Of a DNA stretch of 64,000 nt, positions 55,120-63,129 are shown piece after piece. The stretch comes from Bacteroidales bacterium UBA4814 (lineage in GTDB: Bacteria > Bacteroidota > Bacteroidia > Bacteroidales > UBA7960). The notes below the pieces were generated by a model. That model was not told where the DNA came from. It ran no database searches and worked only from the letters and a program-made list of their open reading frames with translations. How positions within the stretch are numbered: the stretch's first letter is position 1; each line of letters begins with the position of its first letter. Both the position numbers and the translations under genes were made by a program. The stretch is from assembly GCA_002402465.1 (NCBI GenBank), contig DHFW01000049.1, positions 314,475-378,474 on the forward strand. Reading direction: 5' to 3'.

Positions 55120-55590
55120 ATGAGGGAATCCAAGGCATTTCAGGAGGTTTACGAAGCCGTTAAAAACATTTTTTCTTCCTACCTCACGGCCAACGGGCAC
55201 AGGAAAACGCCCGAACGTTTTACCATTTTGCGTGAGATCTATCTCACCGAAGGCCATTTTGATGTGGAGTCGCTCTATATCAAAATGAAAAATAACAAGT
55301 ACCGCGTTAGCCGGGCCACCCTTTACAACACCATAGAGTTGCTTCAAAACTGCAAACTGGTTATTAAGCATCAGTTTGGAAAAAATGTAGCGCAGTTCGA
55401 GAAATCCTACAAGTACAAACAGCACGATCATGTAATCTGCACCGAATGCGGCCTGGTGTATGAGTTCTGCGATCCGCGCTTGCAGGAAATTCAGAACTCC
55501 GTGCAGGAAATCATGAATGTGAAGATCACCCATCGTTCCTTTGTTTTTTACGGCCTCTGCGTTGATTGCCAGAAACTGAAAGAAAAATAA
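55120..55590 (+). CDS. Fur-family transcriptional regulator
   Basis: 156 residues. Winged helix with YRVSRATLYNTIELLQNCKLV as recognition helix, then the dimer domain with HDHVICTECG, CDPRL and a final CVDCQ, giving two CxxC pairs for structural zinc. A metal- or peroxide-sensing repressor; Fur, Zur and PerR cannot be separated here. Downstream of rel and upstream of purA, but with its own leader. Could control the metal module at 32-36 kb, which is only conjecture. Confidence 0.92.
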   Translation: MRESKAFQEVYEAVKNIFSSYLTANGHRKTPERFTILREIYLTEGHFDVESLYIKMKNNKYRVSRATLYNTIELLQNCKLVIKHQFGKNVAQFEKSYKYKQHDHVICTECGLVYEFCDPRLQEIQNSVQEIMNVKITHRSFVFYGLCVDCQKLKEK

Positions 55591-55631
55591 AACACCAGCA
55601 TTTTTTGTTTCAGGTTTATTGGGTAAAACAG

Positions 55632-55662
55632 TTTGCGCTGTGCCCAAAATGCGTTAAATTTG
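55632..55662 (+). promoter_or_regulatory. Promoter of purA
   Basis: TTTG at 55632-55635 and TAAATTTG at 55655-55662, 19 bases apart: one of the best matches in the window. Leader about 57 nt. Confidence 0.65.
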
Positions 55663-55724
55663 GCCTTGCAATGAAGCGTGCGTAACAGCCGCTTTTTTTA
55701 TGTCATATTCTTAACAAAAGTATA

Positions 55725-57029
55725 ATGAAGCAGGCCAATAAAGCAGATGTACTGCTTGGATTGCAATGGGGCGATGAGGGCAAGGGCAAGATCGTAGATG
55801 TGCTAACGCCCAATTACCAATTGATTGCCCGTTTTCAGGGCGGCCCCAACGCCGGGCACACCCTCGAGTTCGAAAACCGCAAGTATGTGCTGCATACCAT
55901 CCCCTCAGGCATTTTCCATGCCGGCAGCAAAAACCTTATTGGCAGCGGGGTGGTAATTGACCCTTTTATTTTCAGCCAGGAGCTCGACCATCTCGATATT
56001 GACCAGGAGCAGCTGCGCCAAAGTTTGCTGATCTCGGCCCGCGCACACCTGATCACGCCCGGCCACCGCCTGCTCGATGCCGCCAACGAAGCTTCCAAAG
56101 GCCTGAAGAAGATCGGCAGCACCCTAAAGGGCATTGGGCCCACCTACACAGATAAAATTGCCCGAAGCGGCCTGCGACTGGGCGATTCCAATCACCCTGA
56201 TTTTGAAAACATTTATCAGCAGTTGAAGGAATCGCACCTGCGGCTGGTAAAGGGTCTGGGCTATTCGAAAGACGATTTCAAAATTGAATGCATGCCTTTT
56301 GATGAATATGAGAAGCAATGGTTCGAAGGCCTGCACCGCATCCAGCAGCTTCAGTTGGTGGAAAGCGAAGTTTACATAAACCAGGCACTCGACAGCGGGG
56401 TAAAGGTGCTGGCCGAAGGCGCCCAGGGTACCCTGCTCGACATTGACTTCGGCTCCTATCCTTATGTTACCTCCAGCAACACCATTGCCGCCGGCGCCTG
56501 CACAGGACTGGGCCTGGCACCCACCCGCATAGGGGAGGTGTATGGCATCTTCAAGGCCTATTGCACCCGCGTAGGCAGCGGGCCTTTCCCCACCGAACTA
56601 TTCGATGCCGATGGCGAAAACCTGCGCAAAAGGGGCAACGAATTTGGTTCTACCACCGGCCGCCCGCGACGCTGCGGCTGGCTCGACCTGCCCGCCCTGA
56701 AATACTCTGTTATGCTAAACGGCGTAAGCCAACTTATTATGACTAAAGTGGATGTGCTTAGCGAGATGAAACAATTCAAGGTTTGTGTGGGCTACAATTA
56801 CAATGGCAAGCTGGTTGAATTCCTGCCTTCTTCATTCGAACCCGAAAAGCTCAAGCCTGTGCTGATCGACTTCAAGGGCTGGAATCGCGACCTGGCTTCG
56901 TTTAAATCCATAGAGGAGCTGCCCGCCGAACTCCATGACTATCTTCGACTCATTGAAGATTTTGTGAAGGTACCCATCGAGATCGTATCTACTGGCCCCG
57001 ACCGCACCCAGACCCTCTTCAGAAAATAA
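55725..57029 (+). CDS. purA: Adenylosuccinate synthetase
   Basis: Commits IMP to AMP synthesis using GTP and aspartate. 434 residues. GLQWGDEGKGKIVD GTP loop at the N-terminus, GGPNAGHT, the ARIxP-like IGPTYTDKIARSGLRLGD, the EGAQGTLLDIDFGSYPYVTSS segment and GSTTGRPRRCGWLD. Complete. Confidence 0.98.
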   Translation: MKQANKADVLLGLQWGDEGKGKIVDVLTPNYQLIARFQGGPNAGHTLEFENRKYVLHTIPSGIFHAGSKNLIGSGVVIDPFIFSQELDHLDIDQEQLRQSLLISARAHLITPGHRLLDAANEASKGLKKIGSTLKGIGPTYTDKIARSGLRLGDSNHPDFENIYQQLKESHLRLVKGLGYSKDDFKIECMPFDEYEKQWFEGLHRIQQLQLVESEVYINQALDSGVKVLAEGAQGTLLDIDFGSYPYVTSSNTIAAGACTGLGLAPTRIGEVYGIFKAYCTRVGSGPFPTELFDADGENLRKRGNEFGSTTGRPRRCGWLDLPALKYSVMLNGVSQLIMTKVDVLSEMKQFKVCVGYNYNGKLVEFLPSSFEPEKLKPVLIDFKGWNRDLASFKSIEELPAELHDYLRLIEDFVKVPIEIVSTGPDRTQTLFRK

Positions 57030-57046
57030 ACGGCAAAAGGAATACT

Positions 57047-57883
57047 ATGAGCCGCTTGCTCCGCAAACTCTATTACCTCTTGCCACCTAAGCCCAGACGG
57101 GTTTTCAGGCGCCTGTTCTTTCTGCCGATTGACCTGGCCGAAAGCCTTATGGGCAAGCGCCCGGAGCTGGTGCCGCCACGTGGAAAAATATTCGTGGGGC
57201 AGGGTGATTTTGTGGAGATCGGCGACAGCCTGCTGCGGCACTTTCAGCAGCTTTGCCAATTGCAACCCCACCAGCGCGTGCTCGATGTGGGCTGTGGCAT
57301 CGGCCGCATTGCCCGGCCACTGGCAGGCTTCCTCAACGAAAAAGGCAGCTACGAAGGCTTCGACATTGTGAAGGAAGGCATCGACTGGTGCAAAAAGCAT
57401 TATGCTCCCTATCCCAATTTTAGGTTCCTTTACACCCCCTTGCAAAACGACCTCTACAACCTTTCAACCGATCAAAAGGCCTCTGACTTTACTTTCCCTT
57501 ACGGGGAAAATGAATTCGACCTGGTGGTGCTCACCTCCGTCTTCACCCATATGCAACCCGCCGACGTGGCCCATTACCTGAAGGAGATCGGCAGGGTGAT
57601 GAAACCCGGCGGACGCTGCTTCGCCACTTTCTTCATCATCACCCCGGCATCAGAAAAGCATCTGGATGAAGCCGAAAACCCCTTCTTCGCGCACCGCTAC
57701 GGGCATTACTTCCTGCACAACCCCAGGGTGAAAGATGCCAACATCGCCTACCGGCACGAATACCTGGCCGGACTTTTCAGCAATGCGGGCCTTGAGCAAC
57801 TGCAGTTCCATCCCGGCTGGTGGGCCGGCCTGCCTCAAGAGCAATGCATTAACTTTCAGGATGTGGTGGTATTGGGGAAGTAA
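57047..57883 (+). CDS. SAM-dependent class I methyltransferase
   Basis: 278 residues. Basic N-terminus, then motif I VLDVGCGIGRIARPL (near 82-96), motif II-like FDLVVLTSVFTHM and motif III LKEIGRVMKPGGRCFATFF. A small-molecule or sugar methyltransferase fold; the C-terminal part (HEYLAGLFSNAGL) is typical of SAM-methyltransferase superfamily members. 17 bp after purA, so probably cotranscribed. Substrate unknown. Confidence 0.87.
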   Translation: MSRLLRKLYYLLPPKPRRVFRRLFFLPIDLAESLMGKRPELVPPRGKIFVGQGDFVEIGDSLLRHFQQLCQLQPHQRVLDVGCGIGRIARPLAGFLNEKGSYEGFDIVKEGIDWCKKHYAPYPNFRFLYTPLQNDLYNLSTDQKASDFTFPYGENEFDLVVLTSVFTHMQPADVAHYLKEIGRVMKPGGRCFATFFIITPASEKHLDEAENPFFAHRYGHYFLHNPRVKDANIAYRHEYLAGLFSNAGLEQLQFHPGWWAGLPQEQCINFQDVVVLGK

Positions 57884-57977
57884 GTAGATACTGCTTCACG
57901 ACCGTTCTCCATGTCAATTAATCCCATTCGGGCTCTCCCCTGGTTCAAATATAAAACATAGTTTACGCAAGAATAAC

Positions 57978-58053
57978 ACGTAACCAACACGTAGTTTAAA
58001 CGTATTTACACGTTTCAACTACGTGTTAACTACGTTTGAACTACGTTTAAACT
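57978..58053 (+). repeat. Seven-unit 11-bp phased ACG repeat
   Basis: ACG triplets begin at 57978, 57989, 58000, 58010, 58021, 58032 and 58043, so six steps of 11, 11, 10, 11, 11 and 11 bp. The last units read ACGTTTCAACT, ACGTGTTAACT, ACGTTTGAACT, ACGTTTAAACT. The first three carry the complementary word ACGTAGTT or similar. The rest of 57884-58263 shows no gene. Confidence 0.85.
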
Positions 58054-58263
58054 CTGACCCTCAAACGACCCGGTAAGGTATGGGCCTGGCCTTTGGAATG
58101 GTTGGTTTACCTTCGCTGAATTCGAGTCAAATTTGCAGACCTTAGAGATTTCAACTCCCTGCAACACCACTGATCGAAATTTCTCTATCCACATCGATTA
58201 TTCTTTAATTTGCCCCTTCTAAGCGGATTCGCATTTATTTATTTGAAAAATATTTGAAACCCG

Positions 58264-58334
58264 AGACGCGCCGCAAGGCGCGTCTGTATAGTGATTGCAG
58301 TGAGAGAAAATTAGCCGCGCCGGCAGGCGCGGCT
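58264..58334 (+). repeat. REP hairpin pair, family 1, upstream of RAYT
   Basis: Hairpin 1: AGACGCGCC (58264-58272), loop GCAA, GGCGCGTCT (58277-58285). Hairpin 2: AGCCGCGCC (58313-58321), loop GGCA, GGCGCGGCT (58326-58334). Both have perfect 9-bp stems, 27 bases apart. Confidence 0.9.
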
Positions 58335-58422
58335 CTACTATGGGGTGGGGCGGTTTTATGGTTTTGATTTTATTTTGAAGATTTGTAATTTCACGGGAAT
58401 AATAAAAAGATCTTCGTGTTTT

Positions 58423-58947
58423 ATGGATAATGATGATCTGTATTTTGATGGGAAATACCGGATTCCTTCGGCCAGGCTGAAGGGCTGGGATTATCGAACT
58501 TCGGCCGATTATTTCATTACCATTTGCACCCGTGATATGGTTCCATGGTTTGGGTTTGTGAGTGAGGGCAAAATGAATTTGAATGAACTGGGCCGTTTTG
58601 CATCTGAATACTTGCAGGGCCTCATTGATCACAAACCAAACGTCAGGGTGATAAACCATATAGTAATGCCCAATCATGTGCATGCCATTATTGCTCTAAA
58701 AAACAGGAAACTTGATAAAAAGGCCAATGAATTTGGCCCCTTGCTTTCGGGCTCCATATCTGCACTCATAAATCAATTCAAGGGCCGTGTAACCAAATAC
58801 GCCAACACCAATCAATTACCCTGGGGTGGCTGGCAAGATCGATTTCATGATCACATAATAAAGGATGCCGCAAGCTTCGACAATATTAACCTATACATTA
58901 GCCAAAATCCTTCAAACTGGAAATCAGACCGCTATTTCCGCCGCTGA
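58423..58947 (+). CDS. REP-associated tyrosine transposase (RAYT)
   Basis: 174 residues from ATG 58423 (MDNDDLYFDGKYR); the frame from 58345 starts inside the repeat zone. Y1 transposase features: YFITICTRD, HUH in IVMPNHVHAIIAL, WQDRFHDHIIKD, and the catalytic Tyr in NLYISQNPSNW. The YI..NP..W ending is typical of RAYTs, which cut single-stranded DNA at REP palindromes and spread them. It sits between two copies of the same ordered hairpin pair (58264-58334, 58955-59029). Intact; likely a single-copy host-domesticated enzyme. Confidence 0.92.
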   Translation: MDNDDLYFDGKYRIPSARLKGWDYRTSADYFITICTRDMVPWFGFVSEGKMNLNELGRFASEYLQGLIDHKPNVRVINHIVMPNHVHAIIALKNRKLDKKANEFGPLLSGSISALINQFKGRVTKYANTNQLPWGGWQDRFHDHIIKDAASFDNINLYISQNPSNWKSDRYFRR

Positions 58948-58954
58948 TCTCCAA

Positions 58955-59029
58955 GTAGAGACGCGCCTTTTGGCGCGTCTCTACAAGAATTTCCTAATCT
59001 AAAATAAGCCGCGCCGGTATGCGCGGCTT
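58955..59029 (+). repeat. REP hairpin pair, family 1, downstream of RAYT
   Basis: Hairpin 1: 13-bp arms 58955-58967 (GTAGAGACGCGCC) and 58972-58984, loop TTTT. Hairpin 2: AAGCCGCGC (59006-59014) and GCGCGGCTT (59021-59029), loop CGGTAT. Same order and orientation as the upstream pair, 21 bases apart. Confidence 0.9.
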
Positions 59030-59056
59030 TACCGGTGCTGCTTTTTTTTATATCCC

Positions 59057-59123
59057 GGTGCGCTGCACCTTTTTAATAGGCTCCTGCAATTTTCTTGCTA
59101 CCGATATTTCGCGGCGCTGCCGC
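59057..59123 (+). repeat. REP-like two-hairpin element, family 2, copy 3
   Basis: GGTGC-GCT-GCACC (59057-59069), 27 bases, GCTACC (59097-59102), 8 bases, GCGGC-GCT-GCCGC (59111-59123). Same plan as the elements at 44.6 kb, with a compensated base pair in the second stem. Confidence 0.8.
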
Positions 59124-59274
59124 TTTGGCTAAGGCCCTGATATTTGAGTTGCTGGGTAAATTTATTAACCCCCGGCTTTAGCCTGGGGGCAGGGAATGAA
59201 GAAGAAACCGTGGCTTTAGCCTGATTCAATCCGAGGGAGAAAAAAACCGACCAAATTAACCTTGAACCGAAAAA

Positions 59275-59304
59275 CCTCCCCCCAACCCCCTCCAAAGGGG
59301 GAGT
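59275..59304 (+). repeat. GC-rich repeat, left arm flanking rubrerythrin
   Basis: 30-nt word (CCTCCCCCCAACCCCCTCC then AAAGGGGGAGT). Its reverse complement recurs at 60388-60416 with one base missing. Between 59124 and 59587 there is otherwise no gene; 59502-59509 (TATTTTTG) is a possible -7 box for rbr. Confidence 0.8.
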
Positions 59305-59587
59305 CCGAACCTCAGACCCTGCATTCTGCACACAGGCTTGAACCTTGAACCTTAAACTCCAAACCCCAACTGAACCGCTGGTAAGCGGTGAGCTCATGAA
59401 CGAAGTGAATAAACCTCGTTCCTTTTATTTAATCCGATTATAAATAGCGCCAAAACCTGCATTTTGGGTGGCTTTGAAAGATAACAGGCGGCATTTTCCA
59501 CTATTTTTGTCTTTTCCGCGAAAGGGGCAATATATAAAATCGGAAAATACCAAAATAGAGTATTAATCAATTGAAGGAGAATGTGTT

Positions 59588-60169
59588 ATGGAAACAAAGA
59601 GCATTAAAGGAACGCAAACCGAGAAGAATTTGCTGAAATCATTTGCAGGCGAATCGCAGGCGGCGCGCCGCTACGAAATGTACGCCAAGGTGGCCAAGCA
59701 GGAAGGTTATGAGCAGATTGCCGGCTTTTTCCAGGAGACGGCCGACCAGGAGCGTCAGCACGCTAAAATGTTTTATAGCTACCTCGAAGGCGGCATGGTA
59801 GAGATCACCGCCAGCTATCCGGCCGGCACGGTTTCGACCACCGATGAAAACCTGCTGCACGCCGCCGAAGGTGAAAACGAGGAGTGGACTAAGCTCTACC
59901 CCGAGTTTGCCCGCATTGCCGAGGAAGAAGGCTTTAAGCGCATTGCCACCACCTTTAAGCTGATTGCCGCGGCCGAAAAAAACCACGAGGAGCGCTACCT
60001 GAAGCTGCTGGCCCGCGTGAAAGACGGCACGGTATTCGAGCGTAAGGAAAAAACCAAATGGTACTGCCGCAAGTGCGGTTACATTTACGAGGGCGAAAAG
60101 GCGCTGAAAAACTGCCCCACCTGCCAGCACCCGCAGGCGTATTTTGAAGAGTGGGTGGAGAACTACTAG
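59588..60169 (+). CDS. rbr: Rubrerythrin
   Basis: Peroxide reductase of anaerobes and microaerophiles. 193 residues. Ferritin-like diiron domain with FAGESQAARRYEMYAK, QETADQERQHAKMF and AAAEKNHEERY supplying the Glu/His ligands, and a C-terminal rubredoxin-like site with CRKCGYIYEG and CPTCQHPQAYF. Unlike most genes here it has a strong Shine-Dalgarno (AAGGAG, 59573-59578). It lies alone between inverted GC-rich repeats. Protects against oxygen stress and suggests an anaerobic lifestyle. Confidence 0.97.
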   Translation: METKSIKGTQTEKNLLKSFAGESQAARRYEMYAKVAKQEGYEQIAGFFQETADQERQHAKMFYSYLEGGMVEITASYPAGTVSTTDENLLHAAEGENEEWTKLYPEFARIAEEEGFKRIATTFKLIAAAEKNHEERYLKLLARVKDGTVFERKEKTKWYCRKCGYIYEGEKALKNCPTCQHPQAYFEEWVENY

Positions 60170-60231
60170 GGCAGAGGGCTCAGAGCTCAGAGCCTTGGGT
60201 TTTTATTTATGAACGCGGATAACGCGGATTG

Positions 60232-60275
60232 AACGGATTATCACAGATTGCTGATTTGTGGTAATCCGTTTTTTT
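60232..60275 (+). terminator. Rho-independent terminator of rbr
   Basis: AACGGATTA (60232-60240) pairs with TAATCCGTT (60262-60270), extended by TCACA/TGTGG, giving about 14 bp with one wobble, followed by TTTTT. A smaller GGCTC/GAGCC stem with T run lies at 60177-60204. Confidence 0.8.
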
Positions 60276-60387
60276 GTTAAAATTTGGGGATTAAGTCCAA
60301 GGATAAAGTTTCAAGGAGAAAGGGGAAAAAAGTATATAGAAGCAAGAGTTTGCGGAGTATCTAAAATTTTAATAAGGCACTTTCCAA

Positions 60388-60416
60388 ACTCCCCCTTTGG
60401 AGGGGTTGGGGGGAGG
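60388..60416 (-). repeat. GC-rich repeat, right arm flanking rubrerythrin
   Basis: Reverse complement of 59275-59304, 29 of 30 positions kept with one deletion. Confidence 0.8.
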
Positions 60417-60481
60417 TATTTGAAACTGGATCAAATCAGACTGCCAGCTTGCAGGGATAATCCATTATAGATTAACTCTCT

Positions 60482-62896
60482 TTAGAAAATCTCCGGGTAC
60501 TTCTCCGGGTTGTATTCGTTCATCATGTTGTAGATCTTTTCGAATACATCTTCGGCGTTGGGGTTTGAGAAGTAGTCGCCGTCGGTGCTGTATGCGGCGC
60601 GGTGCTCGCGTGCGGTGATGGTGCCGGGCTCGGCATCAAGATACAGGTAACCGCCCTGCTCTTCGAGCACCTTCTGCATCATAAAAGCGGTGGCACCGCC
60701 GGGCACATCCTCATCGAAAAATACAATCTTGTTGGTCTTTTGCAGCGACTTCACAATGGAATGATCCAGGTCGAAGGGCAGCAGTGACTGCACATCGATC
60801 AGTTCCACTGAAACATCATAATCCTTCAGTTGTTCAATGGCATCCTGGGCGATTCTTACGCATGAGCCATAGGTTACCAGGGTTACATCGGTGCCTTCGT
60901 TCAGTATTTCGGGTTTGCCAAGCGGAAGGGTAAACTCGCCGATGTTGGAAGGCAGTTTTTCTTTTAGACGATATCCGTTGAGGGGTTCGATGACAATGGC
61001 GGGGTCGTCGCACTGCATCAGGGTGTTGTAGAAACCCGCGGCCCGGGTCATATCGCGGGGCACCAGAACGTGAACGCCCCTTACGGAATTGACAACCATG
61101 CTCATGGGGCTTCCCGAGTGCCAGATGCCTTCGAGGCGGTGGCCGCGGGTGCTGACAATAAGGGGTGCCTTTTGTCCGCCCACGGTACGGTAGCGCAGGG
61201 TGGCCAAATCGTCGCTGAGCACCTGCAGGCCATAGAGCAGGTAGTCGAAATATTGTATCTCGGCAATGGGTCTCAGCCCGCGCATAGCCATGCCAATGCC
61301 CTGACCAATAATGGTCGCTTCGCGGATGCCGGTGTCGGCAATGCGCAGTTCGCCATATTTCTTCTGCAGGCCTTCAAGGGTTTGGTTCACGCCCCCTATA
61401 TTGCCTACGTCTTCACCAAAGATGAGCGATTCGGGGTATTTGTTGAAGATAAAATCATAGTTGTTCACCAAAATCTCGCGGCCGTTTACCAAGGGCGCAT
61501 CCTCAGCATATTCAGGAGATACTTCCCTCACTTTCATGGGTGAAAGCGCCGACTCGCTGTAAAGATGCGAGCTGTAGCGAATGGCATTGTCGGCCAGGGC
61601 TTCATCGAGCCAGTTCATCACTTTCAGTTTAAGCGATTTCTCGCTGGCACAACTGTGGCAAATCAGCCGCAGAATCTTTTTGGCGGCAGAAATGATGTCC
61701 CTGCGGATGGGTTCGCCAATGCGGCCCAGTTCCTTGATCAGGGTGTCGATCTTTTCCGATTTGCGGCAGTTGCAGTTCTCGATGTTCACCAGTTCGATGA
61801 AATCCTTGCGCATCTGCAAGATAGGTTTCTGGAAGTTATCCCAGGCTTTTTTGCGGGCTTCTTTCACCCTGAGTGCGGCGTTTTTCTCTATTTCATCAAG
61901 CTCTTTATCGTTGGCCATGCCTTTTTCGATGATCCACAGGCGCATCTGGCGGATGCAGTCGTATTCCTTTTCCCACTCGAGGCGCTCCTTGCTCTTGTAA
62001 CGCTCGTGCGAGCCTGAGGTAGAATGCCCTTGTGGCTGGGTTGCTTCAGTAATATGGAAAAGCACGGGCACATGTTCCTTGCGGGAAAGGGCAACACCTT
62101 CTTCATAAACTTTTAGCAAGCCTTCGTAGTTCCAGGCTTTTTCGCGGAAAATGTAAAGGCCTCTTTCGCCCTTCTTTTTTATTTGCATGCCGCTTAGTGC
62201 TTCCGAAATGCTGCTTTTTGCGGTTTGAAACTCCTTAGGCACGCTGATGCCGTAGCCATCGTCCCAAACCGACATGGCCATGGGCACCTGCAGCACGGCA
62301 GCGGCGTTCATGGTTTCCCAGAAATGGCCTTCGCTGGTGCTGGCATCGCCAATGGTACCAAAAGCCACCTCGTTGCCATTGTTGCTGAATTGTTTGAAGT
62401 CTTTCAGGCCTTTCTCCTCGCGAAAAACCTTCGATGCCAGTGCCAGGCCCAGCAAGCGAGGCATTTGTCCTGCGGTGGGAGAGATGTCGGCCGAGGAGTT
62501 TTTCTGTTTGGTAAGGTCTTTCCAGTTGCCTTCTTCATCGAGGCTGCGGCTGGCAAAGTGGTTGTTCATCATTCGTCCGCCATTGTCGGGGTTGGCCGTG
62601 ATATCGGTGTCGCCGTACAGCTGGCTGAAAAAGCCTTCGAGGGTCATCATGCCGGTGGCCAGCATAAAGGTCTGGTCGCGGTAATAGCCGCTTCGCCAGT
62701 CTCCATCCTTAAAAGCCTTGGCCATGGCCAGTTGCGGCACCTCCTTGCCATCGCCAAATATGCCAAATTTGGCCTTGCCCGTCAGCACCTCGCGCCGGCC
62801 CAGCAAGCTGGCCTGCCGGCTTTCGTTGGCGATGCGGTAATCATTCAACACATCTTTAATGTAATCCTGCGAAAGTTCTTTCTTTTTTGTAGCCAT
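60482..62896 (-). CDS. 2-oxoacid dehydrogenase E1, fused alpha and beta subunits
   Basis: 804 residues. N-terminal alpha half with TPP-binding GDASTSEGHFWETMNAAAVLQVP and the phosphorylation-loop-like GHSTSGSHERYKS; C-terminal beta half with ESLIFGEDVGNIGG, ADTGIREATIIGQGIGMAM and FFDEDVPGGATAFMM. Together they decarboxylate a branched-chain 2-oxoacid (or pyruvate) and pass the acyl group to E2 lipoate. The GDG motif carries Ala at the third position. Fusion of both subunits in one chain is common in Bacteroidota. E2 and E3 genes are not adjacent. The branched-chain assignment is by resemblance and would supply FabH primers. Confidence 0.92.
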   Translation of the reverse strand: MATKKKELSQDYIKDVLNDYRIANESRQASLLGRREVLTGKAKFGIFGDGKEVPQLAMAKAFKDGDWRSGYYRDQTFMLATGMMTLEGFFSQLYGDTDITANPDNGGRMMNNHFASRSLDEEGNWKDLTKQKNSSADISPTAGQMPRLLGLALASKVFREEKGLKDFKQFSNNGNEVAFGTIGDASTSEGHFWETMNAAAVLQVPMAMSVWDDGYGISVPKEFQTAKSSISEALSGMQIKKKGERGLYIFREKAWNYEGLLKVYEEGVALSRKEHVPVLFHITEATQPQGHSTSGSHERYKSKERLEWEKEYDCIRQMRLWIIEKGMANDKELDEIEKNAALRVKEARKKAWDNFQKPILQMRKDFIELVNIENCNCRKSEKIDTLIKELGRIGEPIRRDIISAAKKILRLICHSCASEKSLKLKVMNWLDEALADNAIRYSSHLYSESALSPMKVREVSPEYAEDAPLVNGREILVNNYDFIFNKYPESLIFGEDVGNIGGVNQTLEGLQKKYGELRIADTGIREATIIGQGIGMAMRGLRPIAEIQYFDYLLYGLQVLSDDLATLRYRTVGGQKAPLIVSTRGHRLEGIWHSGSPMSMVVNSVRGVHVLVPRDMTRAAGFYNTLMQCDDPAIVIEPLNGYRLKEKLPSNIGEFTLPLGKPEILNEGTDVTLVTYGSCVRIAQDAIEQLKDYDVSVELIDVQSLLPFDLDHSIVKSLQKTNKIVFFDEDVPGGATAFMMQKVLEEQGGYLYLDAEPGTITAREHRAAYSTDGDYFSNPNAEDVFEKIYNMMNEYNPEKYPEIF

Positions 62897-62946
62897 AGTG
62901 GTTGAATAACAAGGTGGAGATGGTTTTGTTTATGCCATTAAAGAAA

Positions 62947-62968
62947 TGTAGCCCTGGCAAGGGCTACA
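62947..62968. repeat. Palindrome in the E1 leader
   Basis: Perfect 9-bp arms TGTAGCCCT and AGGGCTACA with loop GGCA, directly next to a minus-strand -7 box TAACTTTG (62976-62969). The predicted start of transcription falls within the palindrome, so it could be an operator or an inserted REP-like unit. Confidence 0.65.
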
Positions 62969-63129
62969 CAAAGTTAATAAAATTGACATATGGAGTTATT
63001 TAAGATAAACAATTAACATCAAAGAAATCTTTTATGAAATATCCTTTTTTATTTGACATGTTTATTAATGATTCTTTGAAATGAAGTAAAAAACGTTTTG
63101 AGTTTATATATATTTTTTTCGAAAAAATT

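Noticed and set aside
57978..58053. Short CRISPR-like array
   Set aside because: Units are 11 bp with no spacers and there are no cas genes; it is a phased repeat.
59098..59397. 99-codon minus-strand ORF
   Set aside because: Runs through REP-like and GC-rich repeats; the reading frame is a by-product of repeat composition.
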